Shown here one piece after another: positions 46,419-58,496 of a stretch of DNA of 64,000 bases. Made by a program: the position numbers and the translations under genes. The DNA is from Tanypteryx hageni. Its lineage: Eukaryota > Arthropoda > Insecta > Odonata > Petaluridae. The notes beneath the pieces are model-generated. The model had not been told where the DNA came from, made no database searches, and saw only the letters and a list, made by a program, of their open reading frames with translations. Position 1 is the stretch's first letter. Every line of letters starts with the position of its first letter. The DNA lies in contig CM054113.1 of NCBI GenBank assembly GCA_028673005.1, positions 42,288,117-42,352,116 on the forward strand. Direction: 5' to 3'.

Positions 46419-48350
46419 TCTACATCTACATCTACAAGTTACCCTGCAATTCACCAAGTTGGTGGGTAGCAGGGGGTGCAATGCACCAAATCCTACCTAA
46501 AGATTGTCTAACGCAATTCGAAATTTCCTATTGTGATCTCTTATTGTCCTCGGAAAGAACGAGCCTAGATAACGCTCCGTCCTACAATCGATCTCACGTA
46601 TTATATCGTCTCGATCATTTCTACCTATATACGTCGGTGCCACAATTATTCCCACTACCTCCTCTTTTAGACATTCTGACCTATATTTCTCTAGAAGTTT
46701 CAACCTTGAGTGCAATCTACGGTCCTCCAGTGATACCCAGTTCAAATCGCTCAATAAAGAGGTGACGCTTTCCTTATGTTCGTACTTTTGTTTTACAAAT
46801 CTGGCTGCTCTGCGCTGTACTCTTTCTAGTTGAATTATGTGTCCCTTCTCGTACGGATCCCATATGCTCGCTGCGTATTCCACTTGTGGTCTTACCAATG
46901 ATAAGTAGCATGTTTCGCGTACTTTCTCTGTAGTGTTCCGTACTATTCTACCTATGAATGCCAGTTTCTTGTTGGCCGCGCCTATAACTCGACGAATGTG
47001 CATGTCCCACGAAAGATCTCGACAAATGGTTACTCCTAAATATTTTACATACTCAGCTTGTCGAATACTCATTTCATCTATTTTATATTCGAAACCTAAA
47101 TCTTTGTTCTTACTTTTCCAGAACGTGACTGCGGCACATTTAGTATAATTAATTTCAATTTGCCATTCTTTGCACCACGATGAAATGGCTCTTAAGTCTT
47201 CACGCAGAGACTGATGGTCCTCCTGATTTTTTATTTCTTTATATAGAACGGTGTCATCGGCGAAAAGCCTAATTTTACTACGAACAACCGAGCACATATC
47301 ATTTACATAGATTAAGAAGAGCAGAGGGCCCAATACACTTCCCTGAGGAACACCCGAAGCAACTTTAACGGGGGACGAGTATTTCCCATCGATGACAACT
47401 ATCTGTTCCCTATTCGAGAGGAAGTCTCTCACCCAACCGACAACTTTCGAATTGATACCACATTGTCCTAACTTCGCAATTAATTTCCTATGAGATACTT
47501 TATCAAACGCCTTCCTGAAATCAATGAATATGGCATTGGCCTGAGTATTTTTCTCTCCGCATCGCAACAAATCGTCCACGAACAGGCCGAGCTGCGTTTC
47601 GCATGATCTACCTCTCCGGAATCCGTGTTGGCATCCGCTAAGAAATGAATGACTATCTAAATAGCGCATTACAGAGCTAAAGACCATGTGCTCAAGTATC
47701 TTGCACGATAATGAAGTTAAGGATATCGGCCTATAATTTTCGGGGTTCTCTCTGTCGCCACTCTTATGGATGGGCGTAACATGTGCCACCTTCCAATCTT
47801 TAGGAACTACTCCTTCTCTAATGGTTTTCTCGAATATAATTTTCAAATACGGCGCGATTTCAGCAGCTAATTCTTTCATTACACGCGCGGGAATTTCCTC
47901 CGGTCCAGGAGATTTATTTGGCTTAATTGAATGAAGTTGGAGCGCGATGCCATTTTCCGAAAATACCAAATCTTCCATCGAATCGCCCTGACGCATAGGA
48001 ATAGGGGTTTCACATTCATCGTCATCACGAGTAAAAGCTTTCTGGAAGTGATGATTTAATAGGTTTGCTTTGTCCATACTATCGTGAACTACGTTTCCCG
48101 TTTCCGACCGCAGTGACGCAATAGTGGGGCCCCTACCTTGAACTTCCCTGACGTAAGACCAAAATGCTTTTGGGTTCTCTTTCAAGTTTTCCTGTAAAAC
48201 CTTCTTTTTATAATTGTTAAACGCATTACGCATTGCTACTCTGGCTATGGAGCGCGCCTCCTTGTATTGCTGCCTTATTATTGCAATCTGTTCGACCGTA
48301 GCTGTTGAGGATGTGTTATTTACGCGAGAGTGGAATTTTCTTTGACGTTT
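46419..48350 (-). mobile_element. 5'-truncated CR1-like LINE inserted in the palindrome
   Basis: A minus-strand non-LTR element. Its 3' end is a short (TAGATG)n repeat (plus strand TCTACATCTACATCTACA at 46419), typical of CR1/L2-like tails. It encodes the RT (CDS 46497-48350) but no endonuclease, being cut off at 48350. Because the palindrome arm resumes exactly at 48351, both borders are defined to the base, and no target duplication is evident, as is common for CR1. Confidence 0.92.
46497..48350 (-). CDS. CR1-like reverse transcriptase, open to the truncation point
   Basis: An uninterrupted frame of 617 codons from the 5' truncation to TAG at 46497; the first Met (48233) gives 578 residues. 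Counting from it: NKSPGPEEIPARV (106-118), VTPIHKSGDRENPENYRPIS (152-171), FIDFRKAFDKV (236-246, with the first catalytic Asp), VPQGSVLGPLLF (295-306) and LFADDTVLY (323-331, catalytic Asp pair), followed by a thumb and an RXXKFKN-like end (RTIRDHNRKFR). All RT boxes are intact. The endonuclease domain is missing because of truncation, so this copy is not autonomous. An intact frame points to recent insertion. Confidence 0.93.
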   Translation of the reverse strand, partial: KRQRKFHSRVNNTSSTATVEQIAIIRQQYKEARSIARVAMRNAFNNYKKKVLQENLKENPKAFWSYVREVQGRGPTIASLRSETGNVVHDSMDKANLLNHHFQKAFTRDDDECETPIPMRQGDSMEDLVFSENGIALQLHSIKPNKSPGPEEIPARVMKELAAEIAPYLKIIFEKTIREGVVPKDWKVAHVTPIHKSGDRENPENYRPISLTSLSCKILEHMVFSSVMRYLDSHSFLSGCQHGFRRGRSCETQLGLFVDDLLRCGEKNTQANAIFIDFRKAFDKVSHRKLIAKLGQCGINSKVVGWVRDFLSNREQIVVIDGKYSSPVKVASGVPQGSVLGPLLFLIYVNDMCSVVRSKIRLFADDTVLYKEIKNQEDHQSLREDLRAISSWCKEWQIEINYTKCAAVTFWKSKNKDLGFEYKIDEMSIRQAEYVKYLGVTICRDLSWDMHIRRVIGAANKKLAFIGRIVRNTTEKVRETCYLSLVRPQVEYAASIWDPYEKGHIIQLERVQRRAARFVKQKYEHKESVTSLLSDLNWVSLEDRRLHSRLKLLEKYRSECLKEEVVGIIVAPTYIGRNDRDDIIREIDCRTERYLGSFFPRTIRDHNRKFRIALDNL

Positions 48351-48378
48351 GTTTGGCTAAAGGAGTATTTTACCTTTA

Positions 48379-51300
48379 TTAATCTTAGCCAAAGTTATTG
48401 AGCTACTATCAATTACTAGAGAAGGTTGAACTTTGTGAGGATGGCGCATTATCATTTGCGCAACTGAAAATTTTAAATATTGTAAACAATTTCCTAGGAA
48501 GATGTCGCAGTACAAGGAAGCCTAGTCGAGAATTAGCGATATTTGGTTTAATGAAATTATTTACAAAGTGGTCATTTTTCGTGACCGCTATCCTACGTTA
48601 CTTAATTTATATGTTTATTAAATCCTACTTTAGCATTTCCTTTTCCTTATGCAACCATGATAGCAGATGGCATTACTCTTCCAATAAAGCTGCATACGTA
48701 GTTAACAACAAAATTACTCAAAATTATCGAACGCACTTTTAGAGAAGATAGTGTGAAATCCGTCTAGAAGGAGGAATAAAACACGTCACAATAATGAAAA
48801 AGGAGCTTTTTGAAAAAAAAACTTTAAGCTGTCGGAGGGATATGAATGTAGATTTCAAGACGCCTCCTCATAATTAGCGTGTCGAATGCCCTTCTCTCGA
48901 GTGAAACGGTTGGAGCGTTAATGGAGGGATTAGGAGGGTGGTGCTCGCGAAGGCGAGATTTATGGCTCCACTTTCAGTCGCAACGAAGAACCACGCGGAG
49001 TCATTCGTCAGCTACTAGGTGCACTTCTGGGTGAAATATAGTTTCGTTTTTAGAAAACGTTGGGGCGGATCTTATTTTACTTTAATTTTCTGAACTTTGC
49101 GTGTACAAAATGGATTTAAAGAAAGAACAAAGAAAAATATTTAACATGGTTTAAATAAATTATTCAGGCTTTCTGAAAAAACAAAAGACACGCGTTTTTC
49201 TTTTTGCATATCAAAAGTTGTAGTCGTTCAAACAGTAGTCGTTAAACTGATCGTTAGAGACGTCAGGAGTTCAAGTAGGTAAGTAATTACCCTGTAGAAA
49301 AGGATCATTTAAGTTGTATATTCATTCTAAGGTTTTCTGTCAGCGTTCTTCCAATGATCCGATCAGTGGAATAAAATTGATAAAATTAGAAATCGTGGAA
49401 TTGTTCCGTTGCTATAATACACAAACCATACGATCTCTCCATTCATTACCAATGAGTTATTTCCAAAATATTTTCATATCTGCTAAATGTGCCAAAAATG
49501 CATCTACAACTCTTTAGACACTTTACTACAGGATGTCGTCCTATATTTTTAAAACGTAAAATTTATCAGGTAAACAGCAATTCGTTGTGGATTTTTGCAT
49601 CTTTTGTAGTGGCAACAAGATCATTTTCATGGAGTAAGTTCTATCGCTAATAAATACGGTGAAATTTCATAAGCCTTTCAGCTAATCACTAATCACGCGA
49701 AGGCACGCGAGAATATTTATCAAGCGTATTTTTTTGACTCAAGGAACGAAATGCACCGAGAGATATTACTACTTTCATACGCACATGGTGAAGTTTCGCA
49801 AAGCCGGAATCCGTAACGGTAGCACGTCTTTTTTTAACATATCCACGCGAAACGCAGAGCTGTTTCATTAGCCCCACTCTCTGGAACCTTTCGTTTTTTT
49901 TGTTCATTATTATTTCGGGAACCGTATAAATGGCATTTTGATGACGGAACCGGTTTTCCGCCGCAAACCATCGCACGGAATAGACATTTCCTCGCTTCGC
50001 GCATTAAAAAAAAGAGCGTCGCTTAGACACTTTACGGCGTTATCAAAAAACACACTCTAGAGTGTCTAGAGAGAAAGAGAGAGGGAGTTTATTAAAAAAA
50101 GATATTTCATCTGAGAGGGGGAGAAAATTTCTGAACAATTTATATCTTTCGGAACGTCGGGATATACGTACTCTTTTTTGACTCGTTTGTGAGACGAATT
50201 GGAGAGAGAAATTCCTTCACAATTTCGAAAACTTGGAAATTTCGACACAATGCGCACACACACAAACAAACACACGCACGGAGGCGTCTTGAGTCCAAAA
50301 TTAGAGAGACCTTGAGGGTTGATTCTAGTATTGAGAATCCGGTCATTGTCCTAAAATTTCTTCGTCGAGAAGGTATCATTTTCATTCTAATGTTTTTTTC
50401 TTCATTTGGGATGTTACTAAAAAAACGAGATAACCTTGATGATTTTTCGACTGCCTATCCGTCCGTTCTCAACGCCATATAATGGATGGATTGTATTTGC
50501 GGTCGTGGGGGATTGAACACGGTCGTCCCACGAGTCAAGGATAATGCGTGGAGAGGACAGAGAGAATCAGAGAGAGAGAGAGTGAGAGAGAGGGGGGGGG
50601 GGGGGGAAGAGAGAGACTGGTCGTTCCTCTTGGACTTAACGATGCTAAACCTAAAGGAGAAATCTGAGACATGGTCATTATTAAAAACATGTCAGGGATC
50701 AGTGAGAGCTTCTGAGTCGCGTGATCGATTCTTTTTAAACTCTTTAAGATCTTAATGGAAGGGAGAAGATAAAGGAAAACCCGTCAAAAGACGAAGATCG
50801 CGTCAATTTAACACGCGAGTAGGGCGATCAATCAACTTGCGACCGTTTTTTCGCACAAAAAAATGCTTGAGAGAAAAGAGGTGATTATCAACACAAAACT
50901 TAAAAAGATACGCTGACATATTTTTAAAAAATATTCCCCGCTAATTGTCATATAGATTCATGTTTAAGTTACATCAAAACCTTTGTCATCAGCGGTGACA
51001 ATTACCGATGAGTTCCAAATTTAGCACGTCAGTCATCATTGTTTAAAAACTTATGAAATTGTAAAATTTTTTCTAGACATTCTGAAAGTATTGATGTAAT
51101 AGATATCGAAAAATTTGTGCGGTCAGATAAAATTACATGTCTAATTAGAAGTCGAAATTCTATTTTATAAAAAACAATTTAATAGATATAAATTTATTAA
51201 TATTACTTATCTAATTAGGAGCCGGGAGCCAATTAAGGAAAAGAGAACATTAAAGAGACGCTATGAATTTTGCGGAGTTTATTGATATGTTAATGGGCGG

Positions 51301-52112
51301 AAATTTTAAAATTCCAAAGCTAAGAAATCGTGGGCAATCGCCATTCTGCTCCCAAAATTTCTGTAAACTTTAGCAAATTTTCTTACGGGACATTTTTGCA
51401 GTACAACTGGAAAAGCAATTTCCACATTTAAGACACATCAGCCTGTAAGGCGCATTAGAACAGAATAAAATTTTCATAAAATATTCAATGCTTGTACGTA
51501 TATACACTTACATGAGCTACAGAATCAAAAAAATACTACATGAAAATAATAAAGAAAAACGAAATTTATTCATAAAGAATTTTGGTACCCATCCCTCTCT
51601 TTGCATTGTACATGCGCTTCTAGAAAAGACCGTGTAAAGCGAAATAGTGAAAAGTTGGGTATGTTTTTGTATAGGAATACACGAGGTTACGTTTGAGCGT
51701 TTCTTGAGCTCAATATGATATAATTTAATTGCAATGTATTCAGCATTGAATCTTTAACCATTTATAATGATCTTTAGATATAACTCAAACATCAAACTAA
51801 AACATTTTATGCTTTTTAATAATGGAAGATCGTTTGAAACCGTGCTAAAGCAACATTGATGGCTGGAAAATCTGAGGTAGTTAGTTCTCCAAAAGAAAAA
51901 GCATTAAACCGCGCAATTCAAGGGATAAATTGATTTAGGAATTCTTCCTTTCCTTTTTACTATATTCAAAGAATTCTATAAAGTATCAGAATAGTCTTTA
52001 TACCATATTATTTCCATGCGTCCGGCATAAATGGGTATGGTCAGTCTACCAGATGCAGGTCGATTTTAGGCGCAATTTTCGAGAAAATATAGCGTCTAAT
52101 AAGCTGAGAAAT
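48379..52112. other. Upstream DNA, no gene recognised
   Basis: CpG-richer unique-looking sequence with a CA-rich stretch near 50252-50280 and a GA/poly-G tract at 50565-50610. ORFs here are short and without family signatures. No DUOXA 5' exon was found. Confidence 0.5.
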
Positions 52113-52188
52113 GCACTGGTGGTGTAGTGGTTAGCGTGTCGGCTTCCAATTACAAAGTTCCGGGGTTTAAACCCCGCGAATGGAGGTT
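52113..52188 (+). other. tRNA-Gly-like sequence at the head of an RTE copy
   Basis: GCACTGGTGGTGTAGTGGTT (acceptor and D arm, A box), GGCTTCCAATTAC (anticodon-loop-like, TCC) and GGGGTTTAAACCCC (T arm, B box at 52164-52174). It resembles tRNA-Gly(TCC) but has a broken anticodon stem and no acceptor-stem match, so it is a tRNA-derived SINE-like head, not a tRNA gene. It runs directly into RTE 5' sequence. Confidence 0.55.
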
Positions 52189-52489
52189 TTATAAAAAAAA
52201 CTATCATCGGTGCCTGGCAGTACTGCCAGTATGGCATAGAGGCGAAAACAAATGATGTTGGCTAGGACTATATCCAATACAGCTGTAGGCGTGATCGGGA
52301 CGATTTGAACGGCTACAGTACTGCGATGTGGAAAGCAAGAGGGAAATTACCACGTTACAATCCTTAGTAATGATTGTATGGTTGGACAATATGAGATCTC
52401 TCGTGGTAAAACAATCCGGAGGTAAAATAGTCACCCAATCAGATCTTTGGGCGGAGACTGCCTTGAGGAAAACATTTGTCGAAAGTAAT

Positions 52490-53190
52490 TTACGAATAGG
52501 TACTTGGAACGTAAGAACTATGAGAAAGGCAAGAAAGCTAGAGAACTTGAAAGAAGAAATAGAGTTGACATTATAGGATTGAGCGAAACTAGATGGAAAG
52601 GAGAAGGACAGTTCGACTCGGAAGAGTTCACGGTATTTTACTCTGGAGGGAATAGTGTGGAAAGGGGAGTAAATCTGGTACTTAGGAAATATATGATGAA
52701 AAGCGTGACAAAGATAATAGCAACGAAAGATAGACTGATGCCAATAAAGCTAAAAGCAGTCCCATTGGACATGCTGATAATCCAGGTATATATTTCAACG
52801 TCAGCTCATGAAGATGAAGAAATCGAGGAGATTTATGAGCAAATTGATGCCATTTACGAAGAAGACGGAAGAAGAAAGGTAAACTGCATAATAATTGGAG
52901 ATTGGAACAGCATAGTCAGAGAAGAACAGGAAGAAAACTTTGTCGGGCAATACGGACTTGGGAAGAGAAATCGAGGAGGGGAGAAACTCGTAGAATTTTG
53001 CATCAATAATGACCTTGTAGTGACTAATACATGGTTCAAAAATCATAAACGAAGATTATACACATAGAAAAACTCAGGAGATAGAATGAGATGCGAAATA
53101 GACTACATCCTAGTAAAACAAAGATTCAGGCATTACCAGGAGCAGACATTGATTCAGATCACAGCCTCCTAATAGTTGACCTAAGTGCAA
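52490..53190 (+). pseudogene. RTE apurinic-type endonuclease relic
   Basis: LRIGTWNVRTM begins near 52491; a frameshift near 52560 leads into IIGLSETRWKGEGQF, then YSGG, IIGDWNSIV (near 52895) and RGGEKLVEFCINNDLVVTNT. A stop follows at 53065, and after further shifts EIDYILVKQRFR and DIDSDHSLLIVDL with the catalytic SDH. These are the TWNxR, SETRW, GDxN, IDYI and SDH boxes of LINE endonucleases in correct order. It nicks target DNA in live elements. Confidence 0.8.
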
Positions 53191-54560
53191 AGCTCAAATA
53201 AATAAGAAAAACGAGAAGAGAAGGACAGACTTGGGACAAATAAAAACTAAAAGAAAGGTAGGATGTAGTCAGCATTAAGTTGGAAGATTGCCTTTAAAAT
53301 TGGAAAACAAACCAAAGAACGTGGATATAGAATGGGAAGAAATTAAAACCAGTATCAAGGATACATTGGATAAAGAGATTGGAAAACAAGAGATGAAAAT
53401 CAGAAAACCATGAATAACTAAGGAAATGCTGGAAAAAATGAATGAGCGACGAAATTGGAAAAACGTTAACAGTGAAGATGGCAGAGTCAACTATAGACCT
53501 ATAAACAATGAGTTGAGAAGGGTAACAGATAAAACTAGAGAAAATTGGATAAAAGAAAAATGTGATGAAATACAACAAATGGAGAAGTTAGGACGGTACG
53601 ATATGATGTACGCTATGCCACTGAAATCAGAAGATAAGAAGTCGAATGGAATTAGTGGTAAAGGAATTAGGAATACGGATGGGATGATACTCTCGGGAAA
53701 AAAGGATCTAGCACAGGTATGGGAAGAATACATTACGGAACTATATAGCAATCAGGCAGGATCGGTAAAAATAGAACTGGAAGATGAGGAAAATATTGAA
53801 GAATACAACTTAGGACCAAGTATTATGGAGAGCGAAGTACAAAAGCGATAGTGGACGTAAAGAAAGGGAAAGCCACAGGCAGCGATGGAATACCAGCTGA
53901 GGTCAGTCGAATATCGGGCAATGAAGAGAATCTGAACATAAGTATTGGAGGAAAGCTTCTAGAATAAGTTTCAGATTATAAATACCTTGGAAGCATCATA
54001 ACAAGAGAAGCAAAATGTACGGATGAGATCAGGACTAGAATAGGGAAAGCAAAAGCGGCTTTCAGAAGAAAGAAACACCTACTTACGGGGAATATAAGGG
54101 AGGATAAAATTCTATGTGTAGATTATAGCTTTGTACGGGGCAGAAACATGGACGCTAAGGAAAAATGACATCAAATACTTGGAAAGCTTTAAAATGTGAA
54201 CTTGGGAGGAGAATGCTGAAGATAAATGGACAGATAGGATGAAAAAAGATGAAGTGCCACGAAGAGTAGGAGAGAAGCGAATGATTTTACAGACTATTAG
54301 AAAGAGGAAGGCAAACTGGGTTGGACATTACCTGAAGAGAGAGAGAGTATGATTAAAGACGTGTTAGAAGGAAAACTAGATGGAAAAAGGGAAAGAGTTA
54401 GGAAAAGATTTCAGCTGATAGACGATTTGAAAGGGAAAGAGAGTTAACAAGATATGAAGAGGAGAGCGGAAAATAGGAGTATATGGAGAACCAGGTTTAA
54501 CCAAGAATAATCACGGACCTGTCTACGGACAGACCACCTATGATGTTGATGAAGCTGAGA

Positions 54561-57500
54561 AATAGGGAGTATTTTTTGGTAGCGTCTTTATTGGTTTTCC
54601 CGAGAAAGCAAACGAGACATGTTGTGAGAGCAACTACCGCCGTGCACGATTTCAAAGCTAGCTCAAAACAATAACTAATGTACAATGGAAATATTATGGC
54701 AGCAATAAATATATCGCGGTTGTTTGGTGAGCTTTTGATGGCCCATTTTGGTCGAAATACGACCGCATATTACACCTTGATAAACGTGATGGATGTTATG
54801 AAGATTTATGACCCATCGAAGTTGCTTTTACTGGATGATCATTACAAAGAAGCGTAAGGGCCACGCTTTCCTCCCCCGAAGCTCTTTGTTCTCTTTCTTC
54901 CTCAGCCATCTTCTACCATTAATCACACATGCTCCCTCAAAAAAAATCTATTCGGTTTTATAGCATCGATCCCTATTGCCACTGTTTCAACTAATATAAT
55001 TTCACTTCCAATATAATAGATTCTTCTAATTTTCTCATGGCATTTGCTTCGTTAATCGACTCGGCATTCTCTCGTTGCTGCTATGGAAATTTCTTTCGTT
55101 GCCTGGATACCTCCCGCTCCTAACTTACACTTTTTAATAAATCATTTTATCTCAGTATCGATCCTTCAATTCTTAATGACGCGACCTCAATGAACCTCCA
55201 AGTCGTCCCATCCATCAACCGCCGCATCTCTTAAGATCGTAACATTTTAAACTCAATCGCTGGATACATAAAATTTCTACACATAATCTTTCGATTTGCA
55301 TTCATTCGATTCTCTCTCTTCCACGCATTCCACCTTTTTTACACTTCCCCAACTCCACTCTTTCTTTGCCTTCCCATCCCCCATTCCTCCGGGTGTTCTC
55401 CACTCCCTCTCTGATCCTTTGATTTCGCTCCTTATACTCTACTCCCCGCCCCTTCCACTCCCCTCCGCCCCAGCCCTCCACTCCCCTCCCTCCACCCTCT
55501 CCATCCTTCCCACTCCACCCTCTCCATCCTTCCCATTCCATCTACCCGTCACTCTCACTCTTCAAGGATATCCTTCCACGCTTGAGCTAACCCGTGACCC
55601 ATCCGTCCACAATCGAATCCCATTCATCCCTCCCCATTTTACCTTCTTTCCTCACCCTTCCCTCACTCCTTTGCCTTTAGAAAACGTACCCTTATACTTT
55701 ATACATTTTTTCCCCTTCGAATTCTTCTATCTGTAATTTCTCCAATCGCTTTCAATTTCACCACTTTGGGTCGCTCGTCATCTCGCCTTTTCCTCTCTCT
55801 CTCTGGCGGCTGATTTTTTTCTACTGACTCGCTTCCTATTCTTCGCCCGAAACCGTCGTTTCATTCCATCTTTTATGCCGCTCCACAAAGAAATTCATCT
55901 CCTTTTGAAGGCGCGCTCGCCTTTTTCCACAGGTTTTTTTTATTTGTCTTTCAGGCGATTCGTTGCATAATGGTTCCTATTGTGCGGTGCGTGGCGTTTA
56001 TTTATTATTTGTGATGTATCAACCGTCAACCCATTAAGCAGACAAGCGGTACTCGAGTTACTGAAATAATTTTTCCATCATCGCGTCGGGTGAATTGGAC
56101 GGGAGAAATGCTTTTTGACGTTTAAGTTTTTATATTTCTTGTTTTATTTCTTTGGAAGGTGCGTTTTTTCCACAAAATGGTTTGAGACGTTCTTTTCTGG
56201 ATCATTTACTAAATTTAAATGTTGGCGTTTATGAAATTACGAATCGTGCTAGTTAATATGTGATCTCATATGTCCATCAAGAAAAAACTGAAGCAAAAGA
56301 AACTTTAGATATTTTTTAGTTAAAATACCCTTCCAAAGTTTTAGAACTAAGACAATGAATTTTTAACGAACGCTTTTATCGATTATTTATGACTGCATTG
56401 AAATAATTGGGGTGGTCATAATATTGTACACAGTACCAGAGAATTATAGCATATTATTTAAAACTCGGAATGTATACTAAATTAGCCTATGACGTTTTAC
56501 AAGCTTATCTTTTAATCTTCAAATAACTACAAATTTGTCCAAATTTGCGAATATTCTTATCTTTTTCCTACTAATCCGATATTCCGTAGAATACTTCCTC
56601 CGATAATTTTCAACTAATCGTACACTGATCTAACACAAAAATATGTCCATGCAATTTCCTTAGTACGCTCCTTATCCGATTGCAAAATATTTTTCTGCTT
56701 CCCCTCTCATTACGTCTTGATTCGTTTTCTATTCCATTCAAACTATTTTTATACTCCACGGCATACCCATGTCCAGAATAAAAATAAATACAAAATATAT
56801 TTAAAAAAGGTATTAAATGGAAAATAATTAAGAAAGGAGTGGAGTAAGAAAAGAACGAAGAATATATCCGACGATAGTAAAGCGAAACATAGATATTGTC
56901 TATTTCGGCTCTAGCGGCGTAATTACCAAGGTACGAAAATGTCGCAGCCTACGTGAACTTATACGCATTATTCCCTCTATTTTCCACTTTAAAATTACTA
57001 GCGTGTTTCGTCACCGTCATCTCCAATCGAGGCAAGGCCACTTCTCTCCGTCCCTTTTAATCATCGGGGTATCCTTAAGTCTGGAGCCTCTTTCGATTTT
57101 ATGCCTCATTAAGATTATCACGCTTATCCCCGTTCGTCCCGATCATCCTTCCATTGCCCGCCCGAATCCATTTCCCGATCGTCCTTCGAATCTTCTCTCC
57201 CTCTTTCGCTCTCTCCATCCCATTTATCTCGGAAAACCATTTGTTGGGCAACGTGAGCTCATCCCACCCTATAGCCACCTCATCCGATCGCTGGAAGGAT
57301 AACGATAAAAATCTTCAGGTAACATCATAGTCATTAACCTTATCCTTCGACCTATTTTGAATTATAAATCAAGTGTGTATATATATATATATATGCATAT
57401 GCGCACATAATATGTATTTATCAAACAACAAAAATGACAAAGTCCTAATAGCTTTGTTATCTGACCAACCGGTGCCAAAGAAATTAAGATGAGATTTTAA

Positions 57501-58496
57501 TTTATTATCCATAAAAACATTGATTTTAATGAATATAGTATGTGAAAATATAAAACATCTTTTCATCATCTTTATGAGAAAGGTTTAATTGCCATTACGA
57601 TCTCGCAGGTCATTTACATAAGCAGTTCACGATTAATTCCTCTTGGAGAACACAGACTCATAAGTAATTTTGTTTACAGACCGATCGATGAACTTAAAAA
57701 AAAATGTTATTAAATATTTGATACACGTTAAATTGTTGCGTCTATTCATTCATAAACTTTCAAGAGTGGATACAATTAGGCGGGTAAAATTTACTCTCTG
57801 GATACCACTTGGGTATCAGTAAATATGCAAGTGCTTGCGAGTCAATTCGAGAAAACAATTTAAAATTTGCTTTGATATAGACTGAAGCCATAGAGAATAT
57901 CACATAATAGAAGTTATTTCATTGCGTTTCAAGGGCTTCTTTTCTATCAAAGAAAGAGTCGCCAAAGATTTCCTAAATAGTTTATACAGCACTCTTCCGT
58001 ATTTTAGGAGAATAAAAATGAAGTATAAATATTTTGAACGAAGGGTTTCTAAGCCCTCCTGTTGTGCTGTATTGAAGGAATCTTAGACATTAAATACTGG
58101 AATACAGCAATTTTAAAATTATCTAAAAAATTGTAAAAGAAATAGAAACTAAGTATTATTGGTCGAAACGAAATTCACTGCGAGAATAAGCAAAATACTG
58201 TATGGAAATCGCTCATTCGAGGAATAACAAAGTGAAATAGCGAGGGGCGAAGGCCAAAACCTTGTTTCGTCCGAATCATCTCAAAGCGAGATCAATTAGG
58301 GATGAGTCTTTCTGCGGAATCTTCCAAAATGCGACTTCATAGTGCCGCTCTCTGGCATTTTACGCTCCATTGGATAGGATCGCGATCTGTTCACTTCGGT
58401 AATAGGACGGCTTCAAGAGAGAAAATGCCAGACTCGGGCGGAGGAAGAGATGAAAAAAGCGAAGGAAAAATGAGAAATTTCTTCTACTCTTTAACG
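54561..58496. other. Upstream DNA with pyrimidine-rich tracts, no gene recognised
   Basis: 55290-55830 is strongly CT-rich on the plus strand and holds two direct units of CCACCCTCTCCATCCTTCCC near 55493-55545. A short (TA)n lies near 57376-57394. The 146-codon frame at 55296-55736 is a low-complexity artefact. Confidence 0.5.

Larger units (their letters stand above)
52113..54560 (+). mobile_element. RTE-type LINE with deleted RT core
   Basis: After the tRNA-like head and a 5' UTR-like region, coding relics follow in order: endonuclease (about 52490-53190), linker, first residues of RT (VDVKKGKATGSDGIPAEV near 53850), then, about 30 bases later, the post-catalytic part (IGGKLLE, stop, VSDYKYLGSII near 53945; TRIGKAKAAFRRKKHLL near 54035) and a tail (LNQE...SRTCLRTDH near 54500). 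The palm with its YADD box is absent between 53905 and 53940. Multiple stops and frameshifts are present: a dead copy. Confidence 0.82.

Noticed and set aside
55296..55736. 146-codon Pro/Ser/Leu-rich plus-strand ORF
   Set aside because: Pyrimidine-rich low-complexity DNA; no family features.
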